Below are positions 28,431 to 40,969 of a stretch of 64,000 bases of DNA, piece after piece. How positions within the stretch are numbered: position 1 is the stretch's first letter; each line of letters begins with the position of its first letter. The stretch lies in assembly GCF_963678635.1 (NCBI RefSeq), contig NC_087071.1, positions 5,657,624 to 5,721,623 on the forward strand. Direction: 5' to 3'. The translations under genes and the position numbers were made by a program. The DNA is from Symsagittifera roscoffensis. Lineage: Eukaryota > Xenacoelomorpha > Acoela > Convolutidae. The notes under the pieces are model-generated. The model saw only the letters and a program-made list of their open reading frames with translations. It had not been told where the DNA came from and searched no databases.

Positions 28431-31400
28431 AGTAAGGTTCAGTTAAGACCCTGAACTGCGCGAAAGATACGCAAATGCAACTAGAGAGGACATTAGGAAA
28501 GGCTCATGATTATCAGCAGGATCCACGTAAGCGTTCCGATCGCGAGTTGTATCTTCCGCACCATCCCGTCGTAAACCCAAACAAGCCGGTTAATGTGCGC
28601 CGAGTCCCTTATGGGACTTCTAAAATTCACGGCACAATCTTAAATAAGTCTTTATTGGTGGGTCCATCCCTACTTCAAAACTCATTTTTTTTTTCACTTT
28701 TGCGGTTCCGTCAACACAAGTAAGCCGTCTGCGCAGACCTAGAGTGTATGGTTCTCCGGGTAGGAGTCCTCGCACGCTATCAAGTTTTGCTTCGTTTTTT
28801 GTGACTGGAGGATACCACTTCCGATGTGGTAGTTCATCAGTACACTCGCCATATAATTGGCTCACGGGATTCAGTAAGGGAGAGAAGGTTCAGTAAAGAC
28901 CCTGAACTGCGCGAAAGATACGCAAATACAACTAGAGAGGACAATAGGAAAGGCTCATGATTATCAGCATGATCCACGTAAGCGTTCCTATCGCGAGTTG
29001 TATCTTCCGCACCATCCCGTCGTAAACCCAAACAAGCCGGTTAATGTGCGCCGAGTCCCTTATGGGACTTTTAAAATTCACGGCACAATCTTAAATAAGT
29101 CTTTATTGGTGGGTCCAGACCTACTTAAAAATTCATTTTTTTTTCACTTTTGCGGTTCCGTCAACACAAGTAAGCCGTCTGCGCAGACAAAGACTGTTTT
29201 GTTCTTCAGATAGGAGTCCTCGCACGCTATCAAAATTTGCTCCGTTTTTGTGGCTGGAGGATACCACTTCCGATGTGGTAGTTCATCAGTACACTCGCCA
29301 TGTAATCGGCTCACGGTATTCAGTAAAGAAGAGAAGGTTCAGTAAAGACCTTGAACTGCCAGAAAGATACGCAAATACAACAAGAGAGGACATTAGGAAA
29401 GGCTCATGATTATCAGCATGATCCACGTAAGCGTTCCGATCGCGAGTTGTATCTTCCGCACCATCCCGTCCTAAACCCAAACAAGCCGGTTAATGTGCGC
29501 CGAGTCCCTTATGGGACTTTTTAAATTCACGGCACAATCTTAAATAAGTCTTTATTGGTGGGTCCAGACCTACTTCAAAATTCTTTTTTTTTTCACTTTT
29601 GCGGTTCCGTCGACACAAGTAAGCCGTCTGCGCAGACATAGACTGTTTTGTTCTCCAGGTAGGAGTCCTCGCACGCTATCAAAATTTGCTCCGTTTATTG
29701 TGGCTGGAGGATACCACTTCGATGTGGTAGTTCATCAGTACAATCGCTATGTAACCGGCTCACGGGATTCAGTAAAGGAGAGAAGGTTCAGTAAAGACCC
29801 TGAACTGCGCGAAAGACACGCAAAAACAATTAGAGAGGACATTAGGAAAGGCTCATGATTATCCGCATGATCCACGTAAGCGTTCCGATCGCGAGTTGTA
29901 TTTTCCGCACCATCCCGTCGTAATCCCAAACAAGCCGGTTAATGTGCGCCGAGTTTCTTATGGGACTTTTAAAATTCACGACACAATCTTAAATAAGTCT
30001 TTATTGGTGGGTCCAGACCTACTTAAAAATTCATTTTTTTTTCACTTTTGCGGTTCCGTCAACACAAGTAAGCCGTCTGCGCAGACAAAGACTGTTTTGT
30101 TCTTCAGGTAGGAGTCCTCGCACGCTATCAAAATTTGCTCCGTTTTTGTGGCTGGAGGATACCACTTCCGATGTGGTAGTTCATCAGTACACTCGCCATG
30201 TAATCGGCTCACGGTATTCAGTAAAGAAGAGAAGGTTCAGTAAAGACCCTGAACTGCGCGAAAGACACGCAAATACAATTAGAGAGGACATTAGGAAAGG
30301 CTCATGATTATCCGCATGATCCACGTAAGCGTTCCGATCGCGAGTTGTATTTTCCGCACCATCCCGTCGTAAACCCAAACAAGCCGGTTAATGTGCGCCG
30401 AGTCCCTTATGGGACTTTTAAAATTCACGGCACAATCTTAAATAAGTCTTTATTGGTGGGTCCAGACCTACTTCAAAATCCTTTTTTTTTCACTTTTGCG
30501 GTTCCGTCGACACAAGTAAGCCGTCTGCGCAGACATAAATTGTTTTGTTCTTCAGGTAGGAGTCCTCGCACGCTATCAAAATTTGCTCCGTTTTTTGTGG
30601 CTGGAGGATACCACTTCCGATGTGGTAGTTCATCAGTACACTCGCCATGTAATCGGCTCACGGTATTCAGTAAAGAAGAGAAGTTCAGTAAAGACCCTGA
30701 ACTGCGCGAAAGATACGCAAATACAATTAGAGAGGGCATTAGGAAAGGCTCATGATTATCCGCATGATCCACGTAAGCGTTCCGATCGCGAGTTGTATCT
30801 TCCGCACCATCCAGTCGTCAATCCAAACAAGCCGGGTAATGTGCGCCGAGTCCCTTATGGGACTTTTAAAATTCACGGCACAATCTTAAATAAGTCTTTA
30901 TTGGTGGGTCCAGACCTACTTAAAAATTCATTTTTTTTTCACTTTTGCGGTTCCGTCAACACAAGTAAGCCGTCTGCGCAGACAAAGACTGTTTTGTTCT
31001 TCAGGTAGGAGTCCTCGCACGCTATCAAAATTTGCTCCGTTTTTGTGGCTGGAGGATACCACTTCCGATGTGGTAGTTCATCAGTACACTCGCCATGTAA
31101 TCGGCTCACGGTATTCAGTAAAGAAGAGAAGGTTCAGTAAAGACCTTGAACTGCCCGAAAGATACGCAAATACAACAAGAGAGGACATTAGGAAAGGCTC
31201 ATGATTATCAGCATGATCCACGTAAGCGTTCCGATCGCGAGTTGTATCTTCCGCACCATCCCGTCGTAAACCCAAACAAGCCGGTTAATGTGCGCCGAGT
31301 CCCTTATGGGACTTTTTAATTTCACGGCACAATCTTAAATAAGTCTTTATTGGTGGGTCCAGACCTACTTCAAAATTCATTTTTTTTTTCACTTTTGCGG

Positions 31401-32044
31401 TTCCGTCAACACAAGTAAGCCGTCTGCGCAGACAAAGACTGTTTTGTTCTTCAGGTAGGAGTCCTCGCACGCTATCAAAATTTGCTCCGTTTTTGTGGCC
31501 GGAGGATACCACTTCCGATGTGGTAGTTCATCAGTACACTCGCCATGTAATCGGCTCACGGTATTCAGTAAAGAAGAGAAGTTCAGTAAAGACCCTGTAC
31601 TGCGCGAAAGATACGCAAATACAATTAGAGAGGGCATTAGGAAAGGCTCATGATTATCCGCATGATTCACGTAAGCGTTCCGATCGTGAGTTGTATCTTC
31701 CGCACCATCCAGTCGTCAATCCTAACAAGCCGGGTGATGTGCGCCGAGTCCTTTATGGGACTTCTAAAATTGACGGCACAATCTTAAATAAGTCCTTATT
31801 GGTGGGTCCAGACCTACTTCAAAATTCATTTTTTTTACTTTTGCGGTTCCGTCAACACAAGTAAGCCGTCTGCGCAGACATAGAGTGTATGGTTCTCTGG
31901 GTAGGAGTCCTCGCACGCTATCAAAATTTGCTCCGTTTTTTGTGGCTGAAGGCTACCACTTCTGATGTGGTAGTTCATCAGTACACTCGCCATGTAATCG
32001 GCGCACGGGATTCAATAAAGGAGAGAAGGTTCATAAAGACCCCT
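28430..32044 (+). repeat. RT-derived satellite array 2, about eight 449-bp units
   Basis: Unit starts are near 28,430, 28,881, 29,330, 29,779, 30,229, 30,679, 31,129, 31,578 and 32,021. The content is as in array 1, with the same frameshift and TAA. Two sequence variants of the segment after the TAA alternate: one reads gtatggttctccgggtagg, the other ctgttttgttcttcaggtagg. The second dominates here, while array 1 mixes both. Confidence 0.9.
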
Positions 32045-33055
32045 AACTGTGCAAAAGATACACGAACTGCGCGAAAGATACCTGAACACGTTCCAGCGGG
32101 CCTAATTTTTGCAGTTGCAAAAAATGGGGCTGCTTCCTAATTTGAAAAACCAGACGCCGGCGATCCTTAAACTTTGCCCAGCTGATGTAGGTTTCGACTG
32201 TTTTAGCAATATGTCGGCTAAAATGATGTGGTGATTCCGCGGAAGCGGGTTTCCTCTTGTTGATGCTCGTTGTCTTAGTAATGGTTTAATACTGTTTTTT
32301 TGTTTAGTGTGTTTCTGTTGCTGATGCTGTTTCTACTAACAAGCGGTAGCTTTTGACTGTCTAGGTGCTTGCATGATTTTATTCTGACGGGCACTGAAAT
32401 GAGGGTGCTGTTGTTCGTCGTCGTGCATTGTTGATTGATGAAGCTAGTTGCAATTGGGGCATGTGTGTTTCCATGGACAACCTTTCATTTAAGGTTCTTC
32501 TTTGTGGCAAATGCAGTATGCTGGGTGGTAGTTCTGCCCGTAAAAAATGAAAATGGGGGGCGTGTATTGGCATTCCAACTTCTTGATATGGATTGTAAAG
32601 TCTGGTTGTTTGCGTTTGCGTCCATTACAGCTGCTGCTGGCGTTGCGTTTTGTTGATGACAAATTGATTGTATATTTAAAAGTTTAAGTAGTCTTTCAAC
32701 CCGAATTTTCAGAAAACTTCAAGGATGTTGCTGATTAAGGTCGAGATTTCCATTAACGAAACATTGAATAGATGAATAGATGGCTGCGTGAAGTTCTGGA
32801 GTCGGTTAAAAAGGTCGTTGATGATGGTAGCTGGTCTTCCATATCGTTGTTGTTGTTTCTGAAGGTTGGTGTTGTCCAGTTCGTCGTTGCAAGCAAAACC
32901 ACAGATGAATTTGTTGGCCTTCCTTGTTGTCACCATCTGATGATGAGGAATCTTTTCGGCGACTAATAATGGCTTGTTGGGAAATGCTGCTTGAAACAAA
33001 CCAAACCACCTGATCCATTTCAATATGTTTCTATCCAATGGTTCAATCTTGATAT
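32045..33055 (-). repeat. Block S3: inverted gag-remnant spacer, longer copy
   Basis: Like S2 but extends about 200 bp further, through the DUF1759-like stretch (minus-strand LDRNILKWIRWFGLFQAAF) seen also at 22,080. The RT sequence resumes at about 33,055. Confidence 0.75.
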
Positions 33056-33645
33056 GTAAGTCGTCTGCGCAGACATAGAGTGTTATATTCTCCAGGTAGG
33101 AGTCCTCGCACGCTATCAAAATTCGCTCCGTTTTTTGTGGCTGGAGGATACCACTTCGATGTGGTAGTTCATCAGTACAATCGCCATGTAGTCGGCTCAC
33201 GGGATTCAGTAAAGGAGAGAAGGTTCAGTAAAGACCCTGAACTGCGCGAAAGACACGCAAATACAATTAGAGAGGACATTAGGAAAGGCTCATGATTATC
33301 CGCATGATCCACGTAAGCGTTCCGATCGCGAGTTGTATTTTCCGCACCATCCTGTCGTAAATCCAAACAAGCCGGGTAATAAGCGCCGAGTCCTTTATGG
33401 GACTTCTAAAATTCACGGCACAATTTTAAATAAGTCTTTTTTGGTGGGTCCAGACCTGCTTCAAATTCATTTTTTTTTACTTTTGCGGTTCCGTCAACAC
33501 AAGTAAGCCGTCTGGGCAGACATAGAGTCTATGGTTCTCCACGTAGGAGTCCTCGCACGCTATCAAAATTGCTCCGTTTTTTGTGGCTGGAGGATACCAC
33601 TTCCGATGTGGTAGTTCATCAGTACACTCGCCATGTAATCGGCGC
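33055..33645 (+). repeat. RT-derived satellite array 3, one unit plus partials, running into pol copy B1
   Basis: A last unit starts near 33,215. After about 33,645 the homology no longer returns to the unit start but goes on into the rest of a BEL/Pao RT (FFMEDYLD, the YMDD-box region). This is the join between the satellite and the less truncated pol copy that follows. Confidence 0.75.
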
Positions 33646-36102
33646 CCGTTGCGAAAACAGCAATGGGTAATAATGTGCACATACCCGCATTAGGCTGCGT
33701 TAGTCGTAAAAGATTTTTCATGGAAGATTACTTGGATTAGTTGAAGAATGTTACCAATGCAATTAAAACTAGCCGTGATTTGGTTTTGTTACTTAATTTA
33801 GGAGGATTTAATTCGACTAAAATTGTCAGTAATGCTGGTTAAATTACTTTAGCAAGGAACCCCGAGGATTGCGAAACCTCTTCTTCACCCATAAAAAGGT
33901 GCTGAGCAATCATCACACGTCTTAGGTCTTAAGTGGGACCATGTTAAGGACACATTGGTTGTTAGCAGAGATGTCGATCGTTCTCTCTATAAAGCAATAA
34001 CTCAACAATCGTCTCTTCTGCGCTTGAACCTGTTGGGCTAGTAGCTCCATACACAGTTAGAACCCATCTTTTGCTTAAAGGTATTTGGAAAATCTCGGCC
34101 AAAAATGGGGCGACGAGTTGACCGAAGACATAAAAAAAAAATTTCTCGAATGGCACTCCGGTTTCCCTCTTTTAGAACAATTGACTACTTTTCGCTGTTA
34201 CTTAACATAAACTGGCTATCACATTGAGCTCCACATTTTCGGCGATAGATCGCCGGAAGTTTTCTGTGCGGTTGAATTTTTGCGTGCGCGTTACTCTAGT
34301 TCGCACAAAACTCAAATATCCTTCATCTTTGGTAAAGCGCGCGTTGCGCCTATGAAAGCGCTATCTATACCGAAGTAAGAGTTTCGAGCTGCTCTGCTTG
34401 CCACAAGACTGAAAGATGACATACTGAAAACAATTACCGTTAACATTATTCATGTCTACATGTGGAAAAATAGTACAACATACACTTTTGCAGTGGCTGA
34501 ACACCAATGACAAGATAACTGTATTTGTCGCTGACGGTGTCGGCGAAATTCTTGAATCGACCACTATTGATGAGGAGCATCAATTTTTGAGCGGCAATAA
34601 TCCAACTGATACCGGTATGCGGGGGATTTTTTGGAAAGCTCTCAAAAAAAGCAGCTAGGTTTTTAGTTCGAGCGTTTTCAGGGCTACTAATTGGACGTTT
34701 ATACCTGACAAACGTGTGATCAATAAAGTTCGTTTGAACGTTCCTTTTTGTGATGTCGATAATTGCTTCGAGACACCATCTTTCTTGGTCACCGTTGTCA
34801 CATCCATCAAAAATCCCGAACTAGGGATCAATTGGGAAACATTTTTTTTTACTTTACGAGATATAAAAAAGTTGCAAACCTATTAAGAGTATTAGTAAAA
34901 TTGCCTTAAACTCTCCATTTATTGGTCCCGCTGGTATCATTTGTTCCACCGGCCGGATGATTTGCTTAGTGAATACCAAGTTTGATACTAAGCACCCAAT
35001 TTTACTCTACGCCAGTCATACCTTAGTTCGCATCTTGGCCTACAGCCTCCACCATAAGCATTTAAATCAAGGTTTAGACTACAAGCGCTCCGTTTTGAAT
35101 ATGAAATACACAAAACTTGGGTTGTGTCGACCACTTCGATCCAGCCAATTGATTCTTATTTACCTGTCGAACATCTCGGATAATAAGCATCCACCCATTA
35201 ATCATACGGGTGTGGAATACTTTGGTCAATTTTACGTTCCGGTTCGCAAAAGCACTGAAAAAAGATGGGGATTTCTTTTCACTTGCCTCACCGCCAGAGC
35301 TGTACACCTTGAGACTGTACCATCTCTTGACACTAGTTCTTCTGTCATGGGCATTGAACGGTTCATTATGCGTCGAGGTACACCAAGGACAAACTGGTCG
35401 GATAACGGCACGAACTTCGTTGGTGCGGAAAAAGAATTACTTGCCTGCATCAAGAGCGGGAACGGCATGGGTCGAATCATTTTGCGAACAGAGATGTTGC
35501 TTGGAAAATTAACCCACCAGGCTTAACCCATCACAGCAGCTTCTTAGAGCGCCTCGTACGAAGAGCGAAGCGCGTGCTGTACGATACACTAGGCAGTAGG
35601 CGAGTTACTGAAGAGGTTTTAGGAACAACACTGTGCTTAGTTGAGCAGTTTTCAATTCGAGGCCAATCGTTCCCGTTAGTACAGTTTCATGTTAGTACAG
35701 AGTTAGAAGCCTTGAACTCAAACCAATTTTTGCTTGAACAACATGCCACCAGCTTTCCTTCGTTTTTTTTTCTGGGGAGCACTTCGACCAAAAGAAAAAG
35801 TACGTGCTATCGCTATCGTATGCTAACGCTATTCGGTCTCTTTGGCTTAGAGATTATGTTTCATTACTGAATAAGCGTATCAAGTGGCACACTCAGTCTG
35901 ATTTCATTCTTAAGATAGGCGACCTTGTATGGGCGATTAATTCCGATAGTCCGCTTGGGTACTACCCTCCCGCACGAATCGTTAAGATGCATTATGGACA
36001 GGACAGTTGCGCACGGTCCGCACTTGTTAAGACCGCAACATGTGAAGTCACTCGGCCGAGCTTTAATCTCGCTCCGGTTCTTTCTTCTTCTGAGGGGGGG
36101 GA
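33645..36102 (+). pseudogene. BEL/Pao pol remnant B1: RT end, RNase H, integrase
   Basis: The longest of four related pol copies. Broken frames give the RT catalytic box region (MEDYLD) near 33,720. The RNase H/connection part follows (SIPK, then TVNI, LQWLNTNDK and VFVADGVGEILEST, near 34,350-34,700). The integrase core lies at about 35,210-35,520 (VEYFGQFYVPVR, LTARAVHLE, MGIERFIMRRGTP, SDNGTNFVGAEKELL). A C-terminal part ending at GDLVWAI and GYYPPARIVK follows near 35,920. Several frameshifts and stops are present. The first catalytic aspartate of the integrase is replaced by glutamate. The frame ends just before a purine-rich tract at 36,091-36,102. Confidence 0.8.
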
Positions 36103-37585
36103 TGTTGCAACGCAAATGTAAGCGAGCTTATAAAAGAATATGATTGCACCAAATTATAACTACACATAAGCACAGTTGGTTCAGCCTTGATTAAGCTTGA
36201 CTGTCAAAAAGAGCAATTTGTCTGAAGGACATTACCGACCGTTTTTTTTTGGCTGGAGCGCGCCGATTTGTATCACTTTGAGGCAGATTAATGAAGTTTT
36301 ATGATGTTATGCTCGACCAAAATTATGATGAGATTCGTAGAGTTTTTGCCGACAAATGCTCTGATTGAATTATATTTTCTAAACCTTCAACTTTTCTAAT
36401 TTACGGAGATTAGGCGCAAATCGGCTAACTGTGGTGCAGCCTAAAAAGCAAGACTTTACCTTTGTTTTTCGATATTTTTCTTGTTATATTTTTCCATTTT
36501 AGAAAACTCTGTTAATGTGCAAGATCTGAAAAAAAATTTGAGGTTTGATGTAGGCCAAATAGTTTTGACAGGATGCTTATTGTAGAATTTCTTTCAAACC
36601 ATTACGAGGTTAATTTGTGCATTCTCTGCCTTGTAAGCGGAATCCGCAACAGGCCAACATCAGATTTTTTATAGCTCATATTCCAATTGATTTTTAATAT
36701 TAAAACCGTTTGTCCTATATAGTCTCAAACAAGTCCTTTTTTATCAAATTCGTTTCCATGTCCATTATCGTGATCTGACTAGATGAAAATGTTGGTAAGC
36801 AGGTGCTGAGAAAATAGTAGCATCCCTAAGCTCTACAATTTATTACACAGTGATTGCGGGCAGTATAGCAGCAGATCTTAACATGAAATCTTTCATTTTT
36901 CCTTCAGCTTTAGGGACGAAAGAGCTTTGACGAAGAGTGCCAACTCTTGCTGAATACCGAGTTCGGGTGCAAACTGCCCCCCGGGTCCAGTTCCTAGACT
37001 CATGTCCAGACTTTCGCGAAAAAATTTGTCATGTCCAGACTGGATCAAGAGGGACTAAGAAGGACTATGTCCAGAGCCCTACTCTTTCAAGAGGGACTAA
37101 TTAAATGCCAGGTACTACTATAAGAAATACTGTTATATGGTACAAAATCAGGTTAAGATTGAATAAAGAATTTGCCATGTACTAAGACAAAGTTTTAGAA
37201 GGAATGTTTCAGTGGGTAAGATTTTTCGACTATCATTTTCCAGGACAGCACTAATCAGGTATATGTAAAGAGACATTCGTTTGTTTTAAGATATACTGGT
37301 TTGGATTCCCCAAAATGTCAAAGTACTCGGTTAGAAAAAAAGGTTTCAGATATTTTTTTCATCTAGTTTTGTTATCATTAAATCCATCGCAATCTATGCT
37401 TTATCCAAACAACGAAACAAGAATTTCGAGCTGAAAAAACTAAAAGAAACTTCAAAAAGATCATTTTCATGTGATGTTAAAACGATTTAAAAAACTTCGA
37501 GTTTGAAAAAAGGAAAAACCATCAGTTAAATTGATTTTTTTTTTCAACTCAAAAAAGTTAGGTTTTTTTTCAATTTTGGTGACAA
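36103..37585 (+). repeat. LTR-containing spacer after B1
   Basis: Starts TGTTGCAACGC directly after the purine tract gagggggggga, as a BEL/Pao 3' LTR should. A TATA-like tataaaag follows at about 36,131. Where the LTR ends is not clear. The rest of this 1.48 kb is AT-rich, shared with the other three spacers and without a recognised gene. Confidence 0.6.
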
Positions 37586-39536
37586 TTCGATAGATGAAAG
37601 CGCGATCTATACCGAAGCTAGACTTTCGAGCTACTCTGCTCGCCACATGACTGAAAGATGACATACTGAAAGCACATACATTCAATATTAATCGTGTCTG
37701 CATATGGAAACTTACTACAGTTTTGCAGTGGCTGAACACCAGTGACAAATTACCTGTATTTGTCGCTAACCGTGTCGGCGAAATCCTCGAATCGAACACT
37801 ATTGAAGAGTGGCACCAATTTTTGAGCGGCAATAATTCAGCTGGCACTGGTACGCGGGGGATTTCTTCTAAAGCCCTCAAAAATAGCAGCTGGGTCTTTA
37901 GTTCAAGCGTTCTCAGGACTACTAATTAGACGTTTATACCCGACGAACGTAAGATCAATAAAGTTAGTTTAAAGGATCCTTTTTCTGATGTCGATAGTTA
38001 CTTCGAGACATCATCTTTCTTCGTCACAGATGTCACATCCATCATAAATCCCGAACTAGGGATCAATTGGGAAATGTTTGGTTCCTTTACGAGTTATAAA
38101 AGAAATGTCGCCTGAATGTTGAGAATTCTGCCTTCAAATAAGCATTTTTGCAATAGAGACTTACGGATCATCGACCGCGCTGAATTTGATATTGCCTTAA
38201 ATAAATTATTTCATCCTGTTCAGATGGAATTCTTCCCCGTTGAGTTGAAAACACCAAACGCTGGCAAACCTGTTAGGAATAGTTGTAAAATTGCCTTGTA
38301 CTCTCCATTTATTGGTCCCGCTGGTATCATTCGTTCCACCGGCCGGATCTTCTGCTTAGTGAATAACAAGTTTGATAATAAGCACCCAATTTCATTCTAC
38401 GCCCGTCAAACCTTAGTTCGCATCTTGGCCTGCAGCCTCCACCATAAGCATTTAAATCAAGTTTTAGACTACATGCGCTCTGTTTCAAATATGAAATTTA
38501 CAAAACTTGGTTTGCGTCGACTACTTCGGTCTATCAAGTGCGTCGACTAAACAAGTAAAACCTGTTTTAAATGAAAAGCAAGTACGATCCATCCAATTGA
38601 TTCTTATTTACCTGTCGAACGTCTCGGATATAAGCAACCACCCTTTAATCATACGAGTGTGGAATACTTTGGTCAGTTTTACATTCCGGTTCGCAGAAGC
38701 ACTGAAAAAATAAGGGGATTTACTTTCACTTGCCTCACCGCCAGAGCTGTACACGTTCAGATTGTACCATCTCTGGACACTAGTTTTTCTGTCATGGGCA
38801 TTGAACGGTTCATTGTGCGTCGTGGTACACCAAGCACAATCTGGTCGGATAACGGTACGAAATTCGTTGGTGCGGAAAAGGAATTACTTGCCTGCATCAA
38901 GAGCGGAAACGACATAGCTCCAACCATTTTGGCATACAGAGATGTTGCTTGGAAGTTTAATCCGCCGGGTGCACCATGTCACGGCAGCTCCTTGACGCGC
39001 CTCGTACGCAGAGTGAAACGCGTGCTGTACGATATACTAGGCAGTATGCGAGTTACTGAAGAGGTGTTAGGAACAACACTGTGCTTAGTTGAGCAGTTTT
39101 TCATTCGAGTCCAATCGCTCCCGTTAGTACAGATTCATGTTAGTACAGAGTTAGAAGCGATAAACCCAAAGCAATTTTTGCTTGAACAGCATGCCACCAG
39201 CTTTGCTTCGTTTTTTCCTGGGGAGCATTTTGACCAAAAAAAGGTACGTGCGATCACCGTCGTTTTCGGTCTCGTTGGATTAGAGATTATGTTCCATTAA
39301 TGAATAAGCTTGTCAAGTGGCACAATCAGTCTGACTTCATTCTTAAGATAAGCGAACTTGTATGGGCGATTGAGCCCGATAGTCCGCTTGGGTACTACCC
39401 TCCCGCCCTAATCGTTAAGCTGCATTATCGACAGGACAGTTGCGCACGGTCCGCACTTGTTAAGACCGCAACACGTGAAGTTTCTCGGCCGAGCTTCACG
39501 CTCGCTCCGGTTCTTCCTTAATCTGGGGGGTGGGAA
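37586..39536 (+). pseudogene. BEL/Pao pol remnant B2: RNase H end and integrase
   Basis: Starts inside the RNase H region (RSIPKLDFRATL-like) and runs through the connection and integrase to the C-terminal GYYPPALIVK. The longest open pieces are 38,116-38,550 and 38,659-39,300. The same D-to-E change sits at VEYFGQF. It ends at a decayed purine tract before the LTR start at 39,537. Confidence 0.8.
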
Positions 39537-40969
39537 TGTTGCAACGCATATGTAAGCGAGATTATAAATGAATATGATTGCAACAAATTATAACTACACA
39601 TAAGCATAGTTGGTTCAGCCTTGATTAAGCTTGACGGTCAAAAAGAGCAATTTGTCTGAAGGACATTACCGACCGGTTTTTTTGGCTGGCGCGCGCCAAC
39701 TTGTATTGATTTGAGACAGATAATTGAAGTTTCATGATGTTAATCTCGACCGAAATTATGATGAGTTTCCGAGAGTTTTTGCAAATGCACTGAATAAGTT
39801 AAGTTTTCTGTACCATCATATTTTCTTATTTACTGAGATTATGTGCAAATTGGCTAACTGTGGGGCAGCGTAAAAAGCAAAACTTTACTTTTTTCGATAT
39901 TTTTCTTGTTTTATTTTTCCGTTTTAGAAAGTTCTGTTGTTGTGCAAGATGTAAAAAAAAATTTGAGGTTTGATGTAGGCCAAATAGTTTTGACAGGATG
40001 CTTATTGTAGAATTTCTTTCAAACCATTACGAGGTCAATTTGTGCATTCTCTGCCTTGTAAGCGGATTCCGCAACAAGCCAACATCAGATTTTTTATAGC
40101 TCATATTCCAATTGATTTTTAATATTTTCCAATTTAAGGAGATTAGGTGCAAATCAGCTAACTGTGGGGCATAGGTGCAAGTCGGCTTACTGTGGTCATA
40201 TTCCAACTGATTTTTGGTATTAAAACCGTTTGTCCTATATAGTCTCAAACAAGTCTTTTTTGTCAACTTCGTTTCCATGTCCAATATCGTGATCTGACAA
40301 AATGAAAATGTCGGTATGCAGGTGCTGAAAAAATAGTAGCATCCCTATGCTCTACTTTTTTTTATACAGTGATTGCAAGCAGCATAGCAGCAGATCTTAA
40401 CATGAATTCTATCATTTTTCCTTCAGGTTTAGGGACGAAAGAGCTTTTACAAAGAGTGACAACTCATGCTGCAGAACGAATTTGGGTGCAAACTGCTAAC
40501 TCACCCCCCTCGGTCCAGGTTCCAGACTCATCTTCAGAATTTCGCGATAAAAGTTTGGCATGTCCAGACTGGATCAATAGGGACTAAGAAGGACTATGTC
40601 CAGGGCCCTACTGTTTCAAGAGGGACTAATTAAATGCCAGGTACTACTATATGAAATACTGTTTAAGATATCCGTGTTTGGATTCCCCAAAAGCTTAAAG
40701 TACTCGGTTTGAAAAAACTGATTTAAATATTTTTTTCATCTAGTTTTGTTATCATTAAATCCATCGCAATCTATGCTTTATCCAAACAAAAATTTCGAGC
40801 TGAGAAAAACCAAAAGAAACTTCAAAATTATCATTTTTATGTGATGTTAAAATAGTTTTGAAAACTTCGAGTTTGAAAATAAAGAAAAACCATCAGTTAA
40901 GTTGAATCAATTTTTAAAAATTGAATAGTTTTTGACTCCAAAAAGTTAAGTTTATTCAATCTTGGCGAT
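39537..40969 (+). repeat. LTR-containing spacer after B2
   Basis: Starts TGTTGCAACGC like the others. It contains a local duplication near 40,135-40,200 (gattaggtgcaaatcagcta and a second similar piece) not seen in the other spacers. No gene. Confidence 0.6.

Noticed and set aside
24640-31864. Many 60-140 codon frames on both strands
   Set aside because: They are frame fragments of the 449-bp RT-derived unit (plus) or its antisense, broken by shared frameshift and stop; not separate genes.
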